Positions 8,156 through 17,520 of a stretch of DNA of 55,675 nt are shown here, piece after piece. The notes beneath the pieces were generated by a model, which was given only the letters and a program-made list of their open reading frames with translations, made no database searches and was not told the origin of the DNA. The DNA is taken from assembly GCF_004801405.1 (NCBI RefSeq), contig NZ_SSOB01000057.1:1-55675 (forward strand). Reading direction: 5' to 3'. This DNA is from Cohnella fermenti (lineage in GTDB: Bacteria > Bacillota > Bacilli > Paenibacillales > Paenibacillaceae). The position numbers were made by a program, and so were the translations under genes. Every line of letters begins with the position of its first letter. The first letter of the stretch is position 1.

Positions 8156-9676
8156 ATGAAGAAAACAATGGCCGCAATTTGTACGGTTCCGCTTGTTCTG
8201 TCCTTGCTCGCCGGTTGCGCAAACTCGAATGGAGAATTGAATGGCGGGAATGCCGCCGCGAGCACGGAGCCTTCCGGTTCGCCGGAAACGAGCGAGACCG
8301 CGCAGAGCCTCGATCCGGTTCAACTGACCTGGTATTATCCGCTGACGCAGCAGCAGGCCGATCAGCAGATGGTAGAGGACGAGGTCAACAAGTACATCAA
8401 GGACAAAATCAATGCGACCGTCAAGCTGATGCCCGTGTCCGTAGGCGATTACGTGCAGAAGATGAATACCGTTCTCGCTGCGGGAGAGGAGTTCGATATT
8501 TTGTGGACGGGCTATCTGTTGCATACGGAGGTGCTGGCGAGCAAAGGGGCGCTGCAGCCGCTTGACGAGCTGCTGACGAACGATGCGCCCGAGCTTAAGG
8601 CGGCTGTGCCCCAGGTGATATGGGACGGGTTGAAGATTGACGGTCAACTCTACGGCATCCCGAACCAGCAGATCAGCGCCTTCCGCAACGGGGTGCTCGT
8701 GCAGAAGCGGTTCGCCGACAAATATAATCTCGATGTGTCCAGCATCAAGAAGATGGAGGACCTTGAGCCGTTCCTGGAGCAAATCAAACAGAACGAACCC
8801 GATATTATCCCGTACGGCAACTTCGGCAGTCAATATTATCCGCACTCTCCCAACTGGTCGGTACCGGTAGGCTCGGATTATCACTTCTTCGTGAAGAAGG
8901 GCGATACCAGCTATCAGTTGCTTAATTATCCGGAAGAAGACCTGGATGCCTACCGGCTGGCCAGCAAGTGGTACAAGGCCGGTTACATCTACAAGGATGC
9001 CGGCACGTCCAAGATGACGGACTTCGAACCCCAAGGATTGATTGCCGTGCTGGGCTCGACAACGCTTAAGCCGGGCATCGAGCAGGATGAGCAAGCGAAG
9101 AACGGCGGCAACGAGGTGATCGCGATTCCGCTGGAGGACTGGTACACGAACGGATACTCCGATTCGACCAATCAGGCGATCAGCCGCACATCCAGGAATC
9201 CCGAGAGCGCCATGATGTTCCTTAATTTGGTCAATACGGACAAGACGCTGTACAATCTGTTGATCAACGGCATCGAGGGCGTTCATTACGACAAAATCTC
9301 CGACGACGTCATCAAAGCGAAGGATGGCAGCCGTTATGCGCCTAACATGGATTGGGTATTCGGCAGCGTGTTCAACTCCTACTTGAAGGAAGGGCAAAGC
9401 GCCACGATATGGGAGGAGACGAAGAAAATCAACGAAACCGCAGAGGTCAATCCGATAGGCGGCTTCAAGTTCAATTCCGAGCCGGTCAGCACGGAATTGG
9501 CCAATCTGAACGCGGTATGGGGCGAGTATAAGCAAGGATTGGCGACGGGGACGCTCGACTTCGACACGACATGGCCCAAGCTGCAGGAGCGGCTGAAGAA
9601 AGCCGGTCAGGAGAAGTACGCAGCCGAGGTGGCCAAGCAGTTCAATGAGTATTTGGAGCAGAGAGGCTTGAAGTAA
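8156..9676 (+). CDS. Extracellular solute-binding lipoprotein
   Basis: A 506-residue binding protein that would capture the sugar outside the cell and deliver it to the two permeases upstream. The signal peptide ends in a lipobox (LSLLAGC, lipid-modified Cys21), followed by a Gly/Ser/Asn-rich linker. The mature part has the long two-lobed fold expected of the LplA group (LTWYYPLTQQQADQQMVEDE near its start; aromatic-rich binding region in the middle). AGGAGG sits 8 bases before ATG. A stop and 19-base gap lead directly to the secreted beta-helix protein. Confidence 0.92.
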   Translation: MKKTMAAICTVPLVLSLLAGCANSNGELNGGNAAASTEPSGSPETSETAQSLDPVQLTWYYPLTQQQADQQMVEDEVNKYIKDKINATVKLMPVSVGDYVQKMNTVLAAGEEFDILWTGYLLHTEVLASKGALQPLDELLTNDAPELKAAVPQVIWDGLKIDGQLYGIPNQQISAFRNGVLVQKRFADKYNLDVSSIKKMEDLEPFLEQIKQNEPDIIPYGNFGSQYYPHSPNWSVPVGSDYHFFVKKGDTSYQLLNYPEEDLDAYRLASKWYKAGYIYKDAGTSKMTDFEPQGLIAVLGSTTLKPGIEQDEQAKNGGNEVIAIPLEDWYTNGYSDSTNQAISRTSRNPESAMMFLNLVNTDKTLYNLLINGIEGVHYDKISDDVIKAKDGSRYAPNMDWVFGSVFNSYLKEGQSATIWEETKKINETAEVNPIGGFKFNSEPVSTELANLNAVWGEYKQGLATGTLDFDTTWPKLQERLKKAGQEKYAAEVAKQFNEYLEQRGLK

Positions 9677-9695
9677 CGAGGAGGGGGGAAAAGAT

Positions 9696-12600
9696 ATGGT
9701 TAAGAAACAGGCAGCGATGTATGGGCTGCTGCTGGCATTGGTTTGTACGTTGGTATTTAATTCAGGCGACCATTCTGCAAGCGCTTCCGGGGACGTTTAT
9801 TATGTCTCCGCAGATGAGGGGAGCGACACGACGGGCGATGGCTCGTTGGCTCATCCGTGGCAAACGATTCAGAAGGCGGCCGACACGATGGTTGCGGGAG
9901 ATACTTGCTATATTCGCGAAGGCGTGTACCGGGAGGCGGTCGTTCCGGCCAATTCGGGAACGGAGAGCAATCCGATTACGTATCGTAGCTATGCTGGCGA
10001 GACGGCAACCATCGTCGGCACAGAGGCGGTGACCGGCTGGGTGCAGGATAGCGGCGATATTTACAAGGCACCGGCCATCCTCGGGCTGGGATCGGGCAAC
10101 CAGGTGTTCGCGGACGGCGAGATGCTGCTCGAAGCGAGATGGCCTAATAATACGGGGTCGCTGATGAAGCAGATCTATGCGACGATGAACACCGGCACGG
10201 CTACGACAGTTACGTACAGCGCGCTTCCCGTCGGACTCGATCCGGTCGGCGCCCATATCTGGTTCAGGGGCGGCTCGGGGTGGGCCGGTCTGGACAGCGA
10301 GATTACGGCATACGACGCCGTCACCGGGAAGATGACCATGAAATCTGTCAGCTCCTCGGGGACCTACTACGATGCGCGAGCAGGCAATGCCTTCTACCTA
10401 TGGGGGAAGAAGGAGTTGCTCGATACAGCCGGCGAGTGGTGGTATGACTCGGCAGAGGAGATGCTGTATGTCTGGGCTCCCGGCGGCGGCACGCCGGACA
10501 ACGTGGAGGCGAAGGCTCGTCAAGTGACGATGGACTTTAGCGGGCGTGCCTATATCCATGTGATCGGGGTGCATACGAAGGCGGGATCGATTGTCACGGA
10601 CGACGCTTCCAACCACATTCTGCTGCAGAATATGAAGATGGAATACGTGTCGCAGCAATCCGAGAATCATAGCGGCCGACCGGATGCCATTGATAAGGGC
10701 ATCCAACTGAACGGCTCCGACAATGAGATCAATTCCAGCGAGATTGCGTACAGCTCGTCGGGTCTCGTTCTTATAACCGGGTCCAATCAGTCGGTCGTCA
10801 ACTCTTACTTGCATGACGGCGATTACGCCGGGACCTGGGGCGGTCTTGTCACCGTCCAGGGGCAGGGGCATTATATCGGCTACAATACGATGGAGCGAGC
10901 CGGCCGGGACGTCATTAACTTAAACACCGTCCAAACGATCATCGAGCACAATGATCTGTCTGCCGGGGCGATGGTGTGCTACGATACGGCGATGATCTAT
11001 ACGCCGAATACGGACGGCATGTGGACGGAGATCCGCTACAATAAAATCCATGATATCGACGCCTCCGCCAATCTCGGAATGGGCATCTATCTGGACAATT
11101 CCAGCAGCGAATTTCTCATTCATCACAACGTGATCTGGAACATTCCGAATTCGGACCCCATCCGCCTGAACACGCCGTCCAATTACAATCTGGTGTACAA
11201 TAACACGCTCGGCCCGAACACGAAGGCGTTGTCGACGGGAGGCTCGCGCTTCGCGGGCGATCTGTTCGGCAACCGTCTGTTCAATAATATTATTAACGAT
11301 ACGATTCGTTATCCGAACTCTTACGGTTATGCGGCAGGCAACAATCTGTTCGTGCTCGGCGGGCAAGACCCGCAGTTTATCGATCCGGACAACGGAGACT
11401 TCCGTATCGGCAGCGGCTCGCCGGCGATCGATATGGGCATGGTTGTGCCGGGCATTACGGACAGCTATACGGGGAGCTCGCCGGATGTCGGCGCTTACGA
11501 GGCGGGAGCGGCGGACTTCCGGACCGGCCATGACTTCAACGACGAGCCGACGCCATCCAGAACGTTCAGCGCCGTGCCGTTCCGCAATCTCGTCGTCAAT
11601 TACGGATTCGAGACGCTGATGCTTGCGCCTTGGACGAAGGTAGCCGATACGGTGCAAGTGCTGAACGCGGGGAGTGCGGCGTGGACCTCGGAGACGGCCG
11701 ATTCCCGCTTCCAGAAGGGGGCGCTTACGCTGCAGGGAGCCAATGCCGAGGCGGAGCAGACAGTGGAAGGGTTATCGCCCGATACGACGTACACATTCTC
11801 CATCTGGAGCAAGACGTCCGACGACTCGGCTGCTGCCGAGTTCGGGGTACGCGATTACGGGGGGCCAAGCGTCACCCGGAGCGTCTATGGAACGGGCTGG
11901 CAGCAGACGACGTTCGACTTCACGACCGGCCCGTCGGCCACTTCGGCTGCCCTATTCGTGCGCAAGGTCGACCGGGCGATGTCGGTGACGCCGAATTTAT
12001 GGCCGCTTGACGCCCAGACGATCGGCATCTCGGCTGCGACGGCGGAATATGACGTCACCTCCTTCGTGGAGGCGCAGTATAGCGGCGATGGCGTCGCTTC
12101 GCTGATCGTCAAGGTCGATCCGGCGACGGCGGCGAAGCGGATTACATTCAGCTCGTCCGAGTCGGGTGCGAGCGTCAACAGGCCGGTGCTGATCGTCAGG
12201 CATGCCGATTCGACGACGGAGACGCTGACGGCCTCCGAAGATACAGAAGCGAAGAGCTCCAGCGCGTCGCAGACGACCAATTACGGCAGCCAGTCATCGC
12301 TTAACGCATCCTACTTCAACGCGAACTATATCGAGAATATGTATCTTAAATTCGACCTGAGCGGCATCTCGACCGGCAGTCCGGTCGAATCGATCACGCT
12401 GCAGTTGCATCCGGCATCCCGGTCGAGCAGCGATTCCGTATCCACTATCGTATACGGGTTCGAGGATGACAGTTGGCAGGAGGGAACGCTCAACTGGACG
12501 AACCGTCCGGAAGAGATTGCTCCGCCCGACGGAATCGTATTTATCGACGACGTCGGCTTGCTTCTGCCGCTTGCGGCCAGCGAGCCGGAGGACGCCGTCC

Positions 12601-13955
12601 GCGACCGGATACTGGCTGCCGAAGGGTTGGTCGCTCAATATGCCGACAGCGATGCCGTAAGCGCCGCGATTATCGACGATCTCGAGGATTGCATTGCGGA
12701 TACGATCGAATTGATCGAAGGCGCCCACAGCGAGGCGGAGCTGAACGACGCGCTGGCGGCCATCTCGGCCAAGATCGACGCCTTCCAAGCCCGCATCGAG
12801 CTCGTCTCCCTGATCGGGCAGGCGCAGGATCTGTACGATCAATCGGCCGAAGGGTCGCTATCCGGACAATATATTCCGGGAGCGAAGGCCGATCTGTTAT
12901 CCGCTATCGGTCAAGCCAGAATCGTTGCCGATTCGGCGTCCGCGGAACAAGCGGATATAACGGCAGAGCAGGGCGAGCTTGCCGCCGCGCTGGAGACGTT
13001 TAAGATGAAGGTCATTCTGGAAGCGGTGCCGTTGCTGGACAAAGCCGATTTGGGCGCGATGCTGTTGGATACGAGCAATTGGTCGTCGCCGTATAGCAGC
13101 GATGGCGGGTATTCGTTGTTCGACGGGACGATCTCCAAATACAATGAGATCATCGGCGATAACGTGTTTACCATGGACCTGCTCTACCATTATGTCGACG
13201 GGGCGGAATGGCCGGGAATCGTCCTGCGTTCGCAGAACGCCACGTTGCCCGTGCTCGGCAGCGGCGATACTTCGTACTTCATCGTGTTTAAGCAGAATAC
13301 GTGGGAGCTGCAGAAGCGGATCAACGGCACACAGGCTTATCTGAACAGCTATCCCAACACATTGTTGCAGAGCGATATAAGCGCCAAGCTGGATGTCGGA
13401 GCCATCGACGTGATAGGCGGCGTTCGGGTGTTCTGTTACGTGGACGGCGTCAAGGTGTTCGACTTTATCGATACGGTCGATCCGATACCTCCCGGCTATA
13501 TGGGCATCGTAGCGCAGGGCGGCAAGTCCGACGGGATTCGTGTCCGGGGAACGGCCCGGCCCGAAGCGAGTCTGCAGGGACCGAACACGGCGGGCGAAGA
13601 CGAGGCGGTTGCGTTGAACGTGCGGCTGGACAACCTGGCGACAAGCAGCGTCTACGGCTTCCGGCTCGATCTAAACTATGACAGCGACAGCCTCGACTTC
13701 ACGGATGCGACTTCGCTGGTTGCCGGGCTGGACGCTTCCGTAACCTATAACGAAGAGCCGGGCTCCATCACCATCATCGTTGCTGCGGCTTCCCCTGTGG
13801 CGATCTCCGGCGGGCAGGAGATTCTGCGCCTCGACTTCGAGACGAAGGAGACGGCCGGATCGACAAGCTTGGCCGCGTCGGCCTTTGTTATTACGGACAG
13901 CGGGAACAATGAGATCGACGCAACCGCCTACGCGAAGAGGATATGGATCGAGTAG
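9696..13955 (+). CDS. Secreted right-handed beta-helix protein with carbohydrate-binding and cohesin-like domains
   Basis: A 1419-residue exported multidomain protein, probably a polysaccharide lyase or glycosidase. Residues 1-31 are a signal peptide. About 35-610 form a parallel beta-helix (opening YYVSADEGSDTTGDGSLAHP, with many NNxI rungs such as HNVIWNIPNSDPIRLN). About 625-760 resemble a CBM4/9-like jelly roll (NLVVNYGFETLMLAPWTKV). About 775-945 look like a DNRLRE-type domain (NYGSQSSLNASYFNANYIEN, YLKFDLSGI). A helical stretch follows (about 960-1110), then a lectin/laminin-G-like domain (about 1120-1285). The last ~125 residues resemble a cohesin (VALNVRLDNLATSSVYGF, ITDSGNNEI). No dockerin or LPXTG motif is visible. 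AGGAGGGGGG precedes the ATG. The catalytic residues cannot be assigned by eye. Confidence 0.85.
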   Translation: MVKKQAAMYGLLLALVCTLVFNSGDHSASASGDVYYVSADEGSDTTGDGSLAHPWQTIQKAADTMVAGDTCYIREGVYREAVVPANSGTESNPITYRSYAGETATIVGTEAVTGWVQDSGDIYKAPAILGLGSGNQVFADGEMLLEARWPNNTGSLMKQIYATMNTGTATTVTYSALPVGLDPVGAHIWFRGGSGWAGLDSEITAYDAVTGKMTMKSVSSSGTYYDARAGNAFYLWGKKELLDTAGEWWYDSAEEMLYVWAPGGGTPDNVEAKARQVTMDFSGRAYIHVIGVHTKAGSIVTDDASNHILLQNMKMEYVSQQSENHSGRPDAIDKGIQLNGSDNEINSSEIAYSSSGLVLITGSNQSVVNSYLHDGDYAGTWGGLVTVQGQGHYIGYNTMERAGRDVINLNTVQTIIEHNDLSAGAMVCYDTAMIYTPNTDGMWTEIRYNKIHDIDASANLGMGIYLDNSSSEFLIHHNVIWNIPNSDPIRLNTPSNYNLVYNNTLGPNTKALSTGGSRFAGDLFGNRLFNNIINDTIRYPNSYGYAAGNNLFVLGGQDPQFIDPDNGDFRIGSGSPAIDMGMVVPGITDSYTGSSPDVGAYEAGAADFRTGHDFNDEPTPSRTFSAVPFRNLVVNYGFETLMLAPWTKVADTVQVLNAGSAAWTSETADSRFQKGALTLQGANAEAEQTVEGLSPDTTYTFSIWSKTSDDSAAAEFGVRDYGGPSVTRSVYGTGWQQTTFDFTTGPSATSAALFVRKVDRAMSVTPNLWPLDAQTIGISAATAEYDVTSFVEAQYSGDGVASLIVKVDPATAAKRITFSSSESGASVNRPVLIVRHADSTTETLTASEDTEAKSSSASQTTNYGSQSSLNASYFNANYIENMYLKFDLSGISTGSPVESITLQLHPASRSSSDSVSTIVYGFEDDSWQEGTLNWTNRPEEIAPPDGIVFIDDVGLLLPLAASEPEDAVRDRILAAEGLVAQYADSDAVSAAIIDDLEDCIADTIELIEGAHSEAELNDALAAISAKIDAFQARIELVSLIGQAQDLYDQSAEGSLSGQYIPGAKADLLSAIGQARIVADSASAEQADITAEQGELAAALETFKMKVILEAVPLLDKADLGAMLLDTSNWSSPYSSDGGYSLFDGTISKYNEIIGDNVFTMDLLYHYVDGAEWPGIVLRSQNATLPVLGSGDTSYFIVFKQNTWELQKRINGTQAYLNSYPNTLLQSDISAKLDVGAIDVIGGVRVFCYVDGVKVFDFIDTVDPIPPGYMGIVAQGGKSDGIRVRGTARPEASLQGPNTAGEDEAVALNVRLDNLATSSVYGFRLDLNYDSDSLDFTDATSLVAGLDASVTYNEEPGSITIIVAAASPVAISGGQEILRLDFETKETAGSTSLAASAFVITDSGNNEIDATAYAKRIWIE

Positions 13956-13990
13956 CTTACCTGATGATTCATGAAGGAGACTTGGGCGAG

Positions 13991-15034
13991 ATGAGATATG
14001 AACAAGTTGAATTGCACAACGTGGTTGCGGTGGAAAATAACCAATTGTGCCCCGGCCTGTTGCTGCAGCGATTCCCCGAGACAGTGAGGGCGTCGATGAG
14101 CGAACGAGGGCGCTTCATCTCCCAGCAGGCAAGCGGCTGCGAGATTCGCTTCGTGACCGAGGCCAATCAATTCCGCCTCTCTCTGTCCTCTGTCGAAGGC
14201 AGCGGCGACGTTATGATATTCCAGGGAGATTACTTCCACTCGCATCACTCCTTGAGCGGAAGCGACGGCGCCATCAAGACGATTCACCTGGAGAACAAGC
14301 TCAATCCGGCAGGCATTGATCCGGCGGCGATGACCGGCCAACGGTTCTCGCATCGCGTATGGCGAATATTCCTGTGCAGGTACACGGCTCGCTTCCATGG
14401 CGTGGAGGCCTTCGGCTGTCCCATTCGCCCGCCTCAGCCGGAGGAAGTGCCCGCGAAGAGGTGGCTGGCTTACGGCTCGTCGATTACGCATGGCGGGGCT
14501 GCGCTGAATAATTATAATTCCTACGTCCAGCAGGCGGCCCGTCGACTTGGCGTGGACGTGTTGAACAAAGGACTGGGCGGCGCATGTCTGTGCGAGCCTG
14601 AAGTAGCCGATTATTTGTCGTCGCTTAACGATTGGGATTTCGCCACATTGGAGCTTGGAGTGAACATGCGCGGCGCTTTCGCGCCGGAGGAGTTCCGGGC
14701 TCGGGTCCAATATGTCGTGGATACGATCTGTAGTCGGCATCCCGGCAAGCCGGTGGTCTTGGTGACCGTGTTCCCGAACGCCGCAACCCATGAGCGGGAG
14801 CCGAGCTTAGCGGGGGAGAATCAGAAGGCGTATGGCCATATTCTGCGGGAAATCGCAGACCAAGGCAGATATCCGCAGCTCCATCTGCTGGAAGGCTCGC
14901 AAATATTGACGGACTTCGCCGGGTTGACCTGCGACTTGCTGCATCCGTCCGAATACGGCCATACGATCATGGGCGAGAATCTGAGTCGATTGCTGCAGCC
15001 GATCATTATGGACGTGGGAACGCCTGTGATTTAA
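13991..15034 (+). CDS. SGNH/GDSL-type hydrolase, probable carbohydrate esterase
   Basis: A 347-residue hydrolase. The N-terminal ~150 residues look like a beta-sandwich that often precedes this catalytic domain. The SGNH domain follows, with the nucleophile block YGSSITHGG, a Gly block (NKGLGGACLCEPEVADY), an Asn block (LELGVNMRG) and the Asp-His block DLLHPSEYGH. It likely removes acyl groups from the sugar imported or cut by this locus. No signal peptide is seen, so it probably acts in the cytoplasm. ATG at 13991 is preferred (GAAGGAGA upstream); an in-frame ATG at 13943 overlaps the preceding stop and lacks a ribosome site. Confidence 0.85.
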   Translation: MRYEQVELHNVVAVENNQLCPGLLLQRFPETVRASMSERGRFISQQASGCEIRFVTEANQFRLSLSSVEGSGDVMIFQGDYFHSHHSLSGSDGAIKTIHLENKLNPAGIDPAAMTGQRFSHRVWRIFLCRYTARFHGVEAFGCPIRPPQPEEVPAKRWLAYGSSITHGGAALNNYNSYVQQAARRLGVDVLNKGLGGACLCEPEVADYLSSLNDWDFATLELGVNMRGAFAPEEFRARVQYVVDTICSRHPGKPVVLVTVFPNAATHEREPSLAGENQKAYGHILREIADQGRYPQLHLLEGSQILTDFAGLTCDLLHPSEYGHTIMGENLSRLLQPIIMDVGTPVI

Positions 15035-15069
15035 CGAGCGACGCTGTAAAAAAGACGGGAGGCACAACG

Positions 15070-15447
15070 ATGAAAATGGGGATGGTTACGCCGATCTTCC
15101 GGATGTTCGATGTGGAGAAGGCAAAAGAGTTCTATCTGGGGTACCTCGGATTTCGGCTGGACTGGGAGGCTCGCTTCGAACCTGATTTTCCCCTGTATAT
15201 GCAGGTGTCTCTTGGCTCGCTCGTTGTGCATCTGTCCGAACATTACGGAGACGGTTCGCCGGGAGCCGCGATCCGGGTGGAGACGAACGGCTTGGACGAG
15301 TTCCATCGCGCGCTGACGGCCAAGAACTATCGCTACCTGCGCCCCGGGATCGAAGAGACGGAGTGGAACACGCGCGAGCTTCGGCTGCTCGATCCGTTCG
15401 GGAACCGAATTGTGTTCTTCGAGGCAAGCGGGACGGAGGAGGCGTAA
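15070..15447 (+). CDS. Glyoxalase/bleomycin-resistance fold protein
   Basis: A 125-residue single-domain protein of the vicinal-oxygen-chelate fold. The opening (VTPIFRMFDVEKAKEFYLGY) and the end (LRLLDPFGNRIVFFEA) are typical of the two halves of this fold, with a Glu in the last strand that usually binds metal. It is the last gene of the transport operon, 35 bases after the esterase and with GGGAGG before ATG. The substrate is unknown; close relatives include both resistance proteins and enzymes, and here a housekeeping or sugar-linked role seems likelier than drug resistance. Confidence 0.85.
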   Translation: MKMGMVTPIFRMFDVEKAKEFYLGYLGFRLDWEARFEPDFPLYMQVSLGSLVVHLSEHYGDGSPGAAIRVETNGLDEFHRALTAKNYRYLRPGIEETEWNTRELRLLDPFGNRIVFFEASGTEEA

Positions 15448-15649
15448 GCGAGAGGCTCGGATGGGAGCGGCGGCAAGAGGCGGGGATAAGGTGGAAAAAG
15501 GCGGCAAGTGGCGGTAAAAGGCGGAGAGAGGAGGTGGGCGCCCCGATGTGCCGATGTGCGGAAAAGTCGCATAACACGGCGAAGGTAGCCTCGTCCGGGG
15601 CGCTGTTGTGCGGAAGAACTGCGCCTAGCTCCGACACCCGCTCGGTGCG

Positions 15650-15930
15650 CCTCCGAAGCCCCTCCATGCGCCGAATGTATGCGGTTTTTCACACTTATGG
15701 GGCTCCAAAGCCCCTCCATATGCCGAATGTATGCGGTTTTTCACACTTATAGTGCTCCGAAGCCCCTCCATATGCCGAATGTATGCGGTTTTTCACACTT
15801 ATAGTGCTCCGAAGCCCCTCCATGCGCCGAATGTATGTGGTTTTTCACACTATAGTGCTCAGAAGCCCCTCCATGCGCCGAATGTATGTGGTTTTTCACA
15901 CTATAGTGCTCAGAAGCCTCTGCGGCGCAG
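15650..15930. repeat. 52-bp tandem repeat array, about five copies
   Basis: The word CCGAATGTATG recurs at 15671, 15723, 15775, 15827 and 15878, giving periods of 52, 52, 52 and 51 bases, with a decayed further copy near 15925. Each unit contains GTATGCGGTTTTTCACAC (or GTATGTGG in the later copies) followed by a CCGAAGCCCCTCCAT block. There are no unique spacers between units, so this is not a CRISPR array. The core word recurs in two other intergenic regions of the window (30.85-31.02 kb and 55.40-55.57 kb). Confidence 0.85.
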
Positions 15931-16044
15931 ATTGTGTGCGGTTTGGCGCATAAAAGGGTCATCGGAGGCGGGCGGGCGGCGATAGGCCGGGGGCGGTAGC
16001 ACTTGGTTTCTGGTCGTCGCGCCCCTTCTAGTCCTTTCAAAAAA

Positions 16045-16078
16045 AAGAGCTGCCCCCGAACCTCCGGGGACAGCTCTT
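16045..16078 (-). terminator. Terminator of the aminotransferase gene
   Basis: A strong stem pairs AAGAGCTG...CCCCG with CGGGG...CAGCTCTT around a short loop, just past the aminotransferase stop (16085). On the minus strand it is followed by a T run (A run at 16039-16046 on the plus strand). Confidence 0.85.
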
Positions 16079-16084
16079 CCTATA

Positions 16085-17398
16085 TTATTGCGATACCGCC
16101 GATTCCTTCTGCACGTCCAGGACAGCGCTGTGGATTCGGTCGAACAGGTCTTCGAGCTGGTCTTCCTCCATGCAGGAGAACGCCACGCGAAGGTCGGTCT
16201 TGCCAAGGGCGATGGTGCCGACGCCGTACTGGTCGAGCAGGCGGACGCGGACGGCTTCCGCTTCGACCGACTCGAGCTTCAGGCACATGAAGTAGCCGGA
16301 ATTGAACGGATAATAGCTCCAGACGTCGCCGTACTTGCCGCTGTCGAGCAGTTCCTTCACGCGGTTGGCGCGGCCCTTCATGATGCGGAACTTCTCTTCC
16401 TTCTGCGCTTCGAATTCGGGCGACTTCAACGCCTCGAGCACGAACGTCTGCGACGGATGGGCGGCGCTCGAGATCGTGGCGCGGATGATGCCGAGCGTCT
16501 TCTGCTCAAGCGACGCCAGCGTGCCCGCGGATTGGCCGCCGTAGGTGATGAAGCCGACGCGGAAGCCCCAGACGTACTCTTCCTTCGTCGCACCGTCGAC
16601 CTTGACCGGGAGGATGCGCTCGTGCAGGCCGCACAGGTGGCCGAACAGCGATTCCTTCAGCGAGTCCTCGAAGAACAAGCCGAAGTACGCATCGTCCGTT
16701 ACGGCGACGACGTTCACGCCCGCTTCGGCCGCTTCCTGGATCGCGGCGACGATCGCCTTGCCGTCCTCGGCGTCCGGCGTGTAGCCCGTCGGGTTGTTCG
16801 GGAAGTTCAGCAGGGCGATCGCCTTGCCCTTGTCCTTCTGCGCCAGCAACGCGTCGCGCAGGCCGGCGGCGTTGAAGCGGTTATCCTCATTATAGAGAGG
16901 ATATTCAATCATCTCGGCGCCGCGGCGGATGCCGAACGTCAGCTCATAGTTCTCCCAGTTCTTCTCCGGGAGCACAACGGCGTCGCCGGCGTCGGCGAAC
17001 AGGTCGGCGACGACGCTGAGTCCGTGCGTCAGCGCGTTCGTGACAATCGGAAGGCTGATCGACTTGCCGGCGACGGACGGGTTCTCCTTCAGCATCTTGT
17101 CGCGCCAGACGCTGCGCAGCTCCGGCTTGCCCGCCGGAGGCGCGTATTCGTATAGGTCCTTCGGGTCGAAGGCGGATAGGTTGTCTTGGATGACTTTAAG
17201 GTGCATCGGCGTGCCGTTCTCGGTGGCGATCCCGACCGTCGCGTTGTATACGTTAGCTTTCTGTTTGGCTTCGGCGCCTTGGCTCAGAATGCCATCCTTC
17301 GGAAAATAAATCTGACGTCCGATACCGGACAGCATCTCGTAAATGCGCGGGTTCTCCCGCTGAATGGTGTCGTTCAGTTGCTGAGCGAGGGAATTCAT
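16085..17398 (-). CDS. Aminotransferase class I/II, PLP-dependent
   Basis: A 437-residue fold-type I PLP enzyme. Cofactor-binding features are present: LPIVTNALTHGLSVVADLF (phosphate-binding turn region), NFPNNPTGY (ring-stacking Asn), TDDAYFGLFF (Asp/Tyr) and DGATKEEYVWGFRVGF, whose Lys is the likely internal aldimine and whose last Arg would bind the substrate carboxylate. The donor and acceptor are not evident. ATG at 17398 has AAGGAAG upstream; nine in-frame codons before it are unlikely to be used. It lies 122 bases downstream of the FMN-binding gene and has its own promoter. Confidence 0.87.
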   Translation of the reverse strand: MNSLAQQLNDTIQRENPRIYEMLSGIGRQIYFPKDGILSQGAEAKQKANVYNATVGIATENGTPMHLKVIQDNLSAFDPKDLYEYAPPAGKPELRSVWRDKMLKENPSVAGKSISLPIVTNALTHGLSVVADLFADAGDAVVLPEKNWENYELTFGIRRGAEMIEYPLYNEDNRFNAAGLRDALLAQKDKGKAIALLNFPNNPTGYTPDAEDGKAIVAAIQEAAEAGVNVVAVTDDAYFGLFFEDSLKESLFGHLCGLHERILPVKVDGATKEEYVWGFRVGFITYGGQSAGTLASLEQKTLGIIRATISSAAHPSQTFVLEALKSPEFEAQKEEKFRIMKGRANRVKELLDSGKYGDVWSYYPFNSGYFMCLKLESVEAEAVRVRLLDQYGVGTIALGKTDLRVAFSCMEEDQLEDLFDRIHSAVLDVQKESAVSQ

Positions 17399-17463
17399 TA
17401 CTGTCGCTTCCTTCCACCAGATCATGTTATGGCGCTTTAAAGGGACGCCGATCGTTCGCAGTT

Positions 17464-17492
17464 ATTATACACTATTGGAAGGAGAGCGTCAT
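17464..17492 (-). promoter_or_regulatory. Sigma-A-like promoter for the aminotransferase
   Basis: On the minus strand ATGACG (17492-17487) and a perfect TATAAT (17469-17464) are separated by 17 bases, placing the transcript start about 60 bases before the aminotransferase ATG. The -35 is two changes from consensus. Confidence 0.6.
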
Positions 17493-17520
17493 CGGATTGT
17501 GGGCTTTTTCACAAAAAAAT

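Noticed and set aside
15650..15930. CRISPR array
   Set aside because: Units are contiguous 52-bp repeats with no unique spacers, and no cas genes are nearby.
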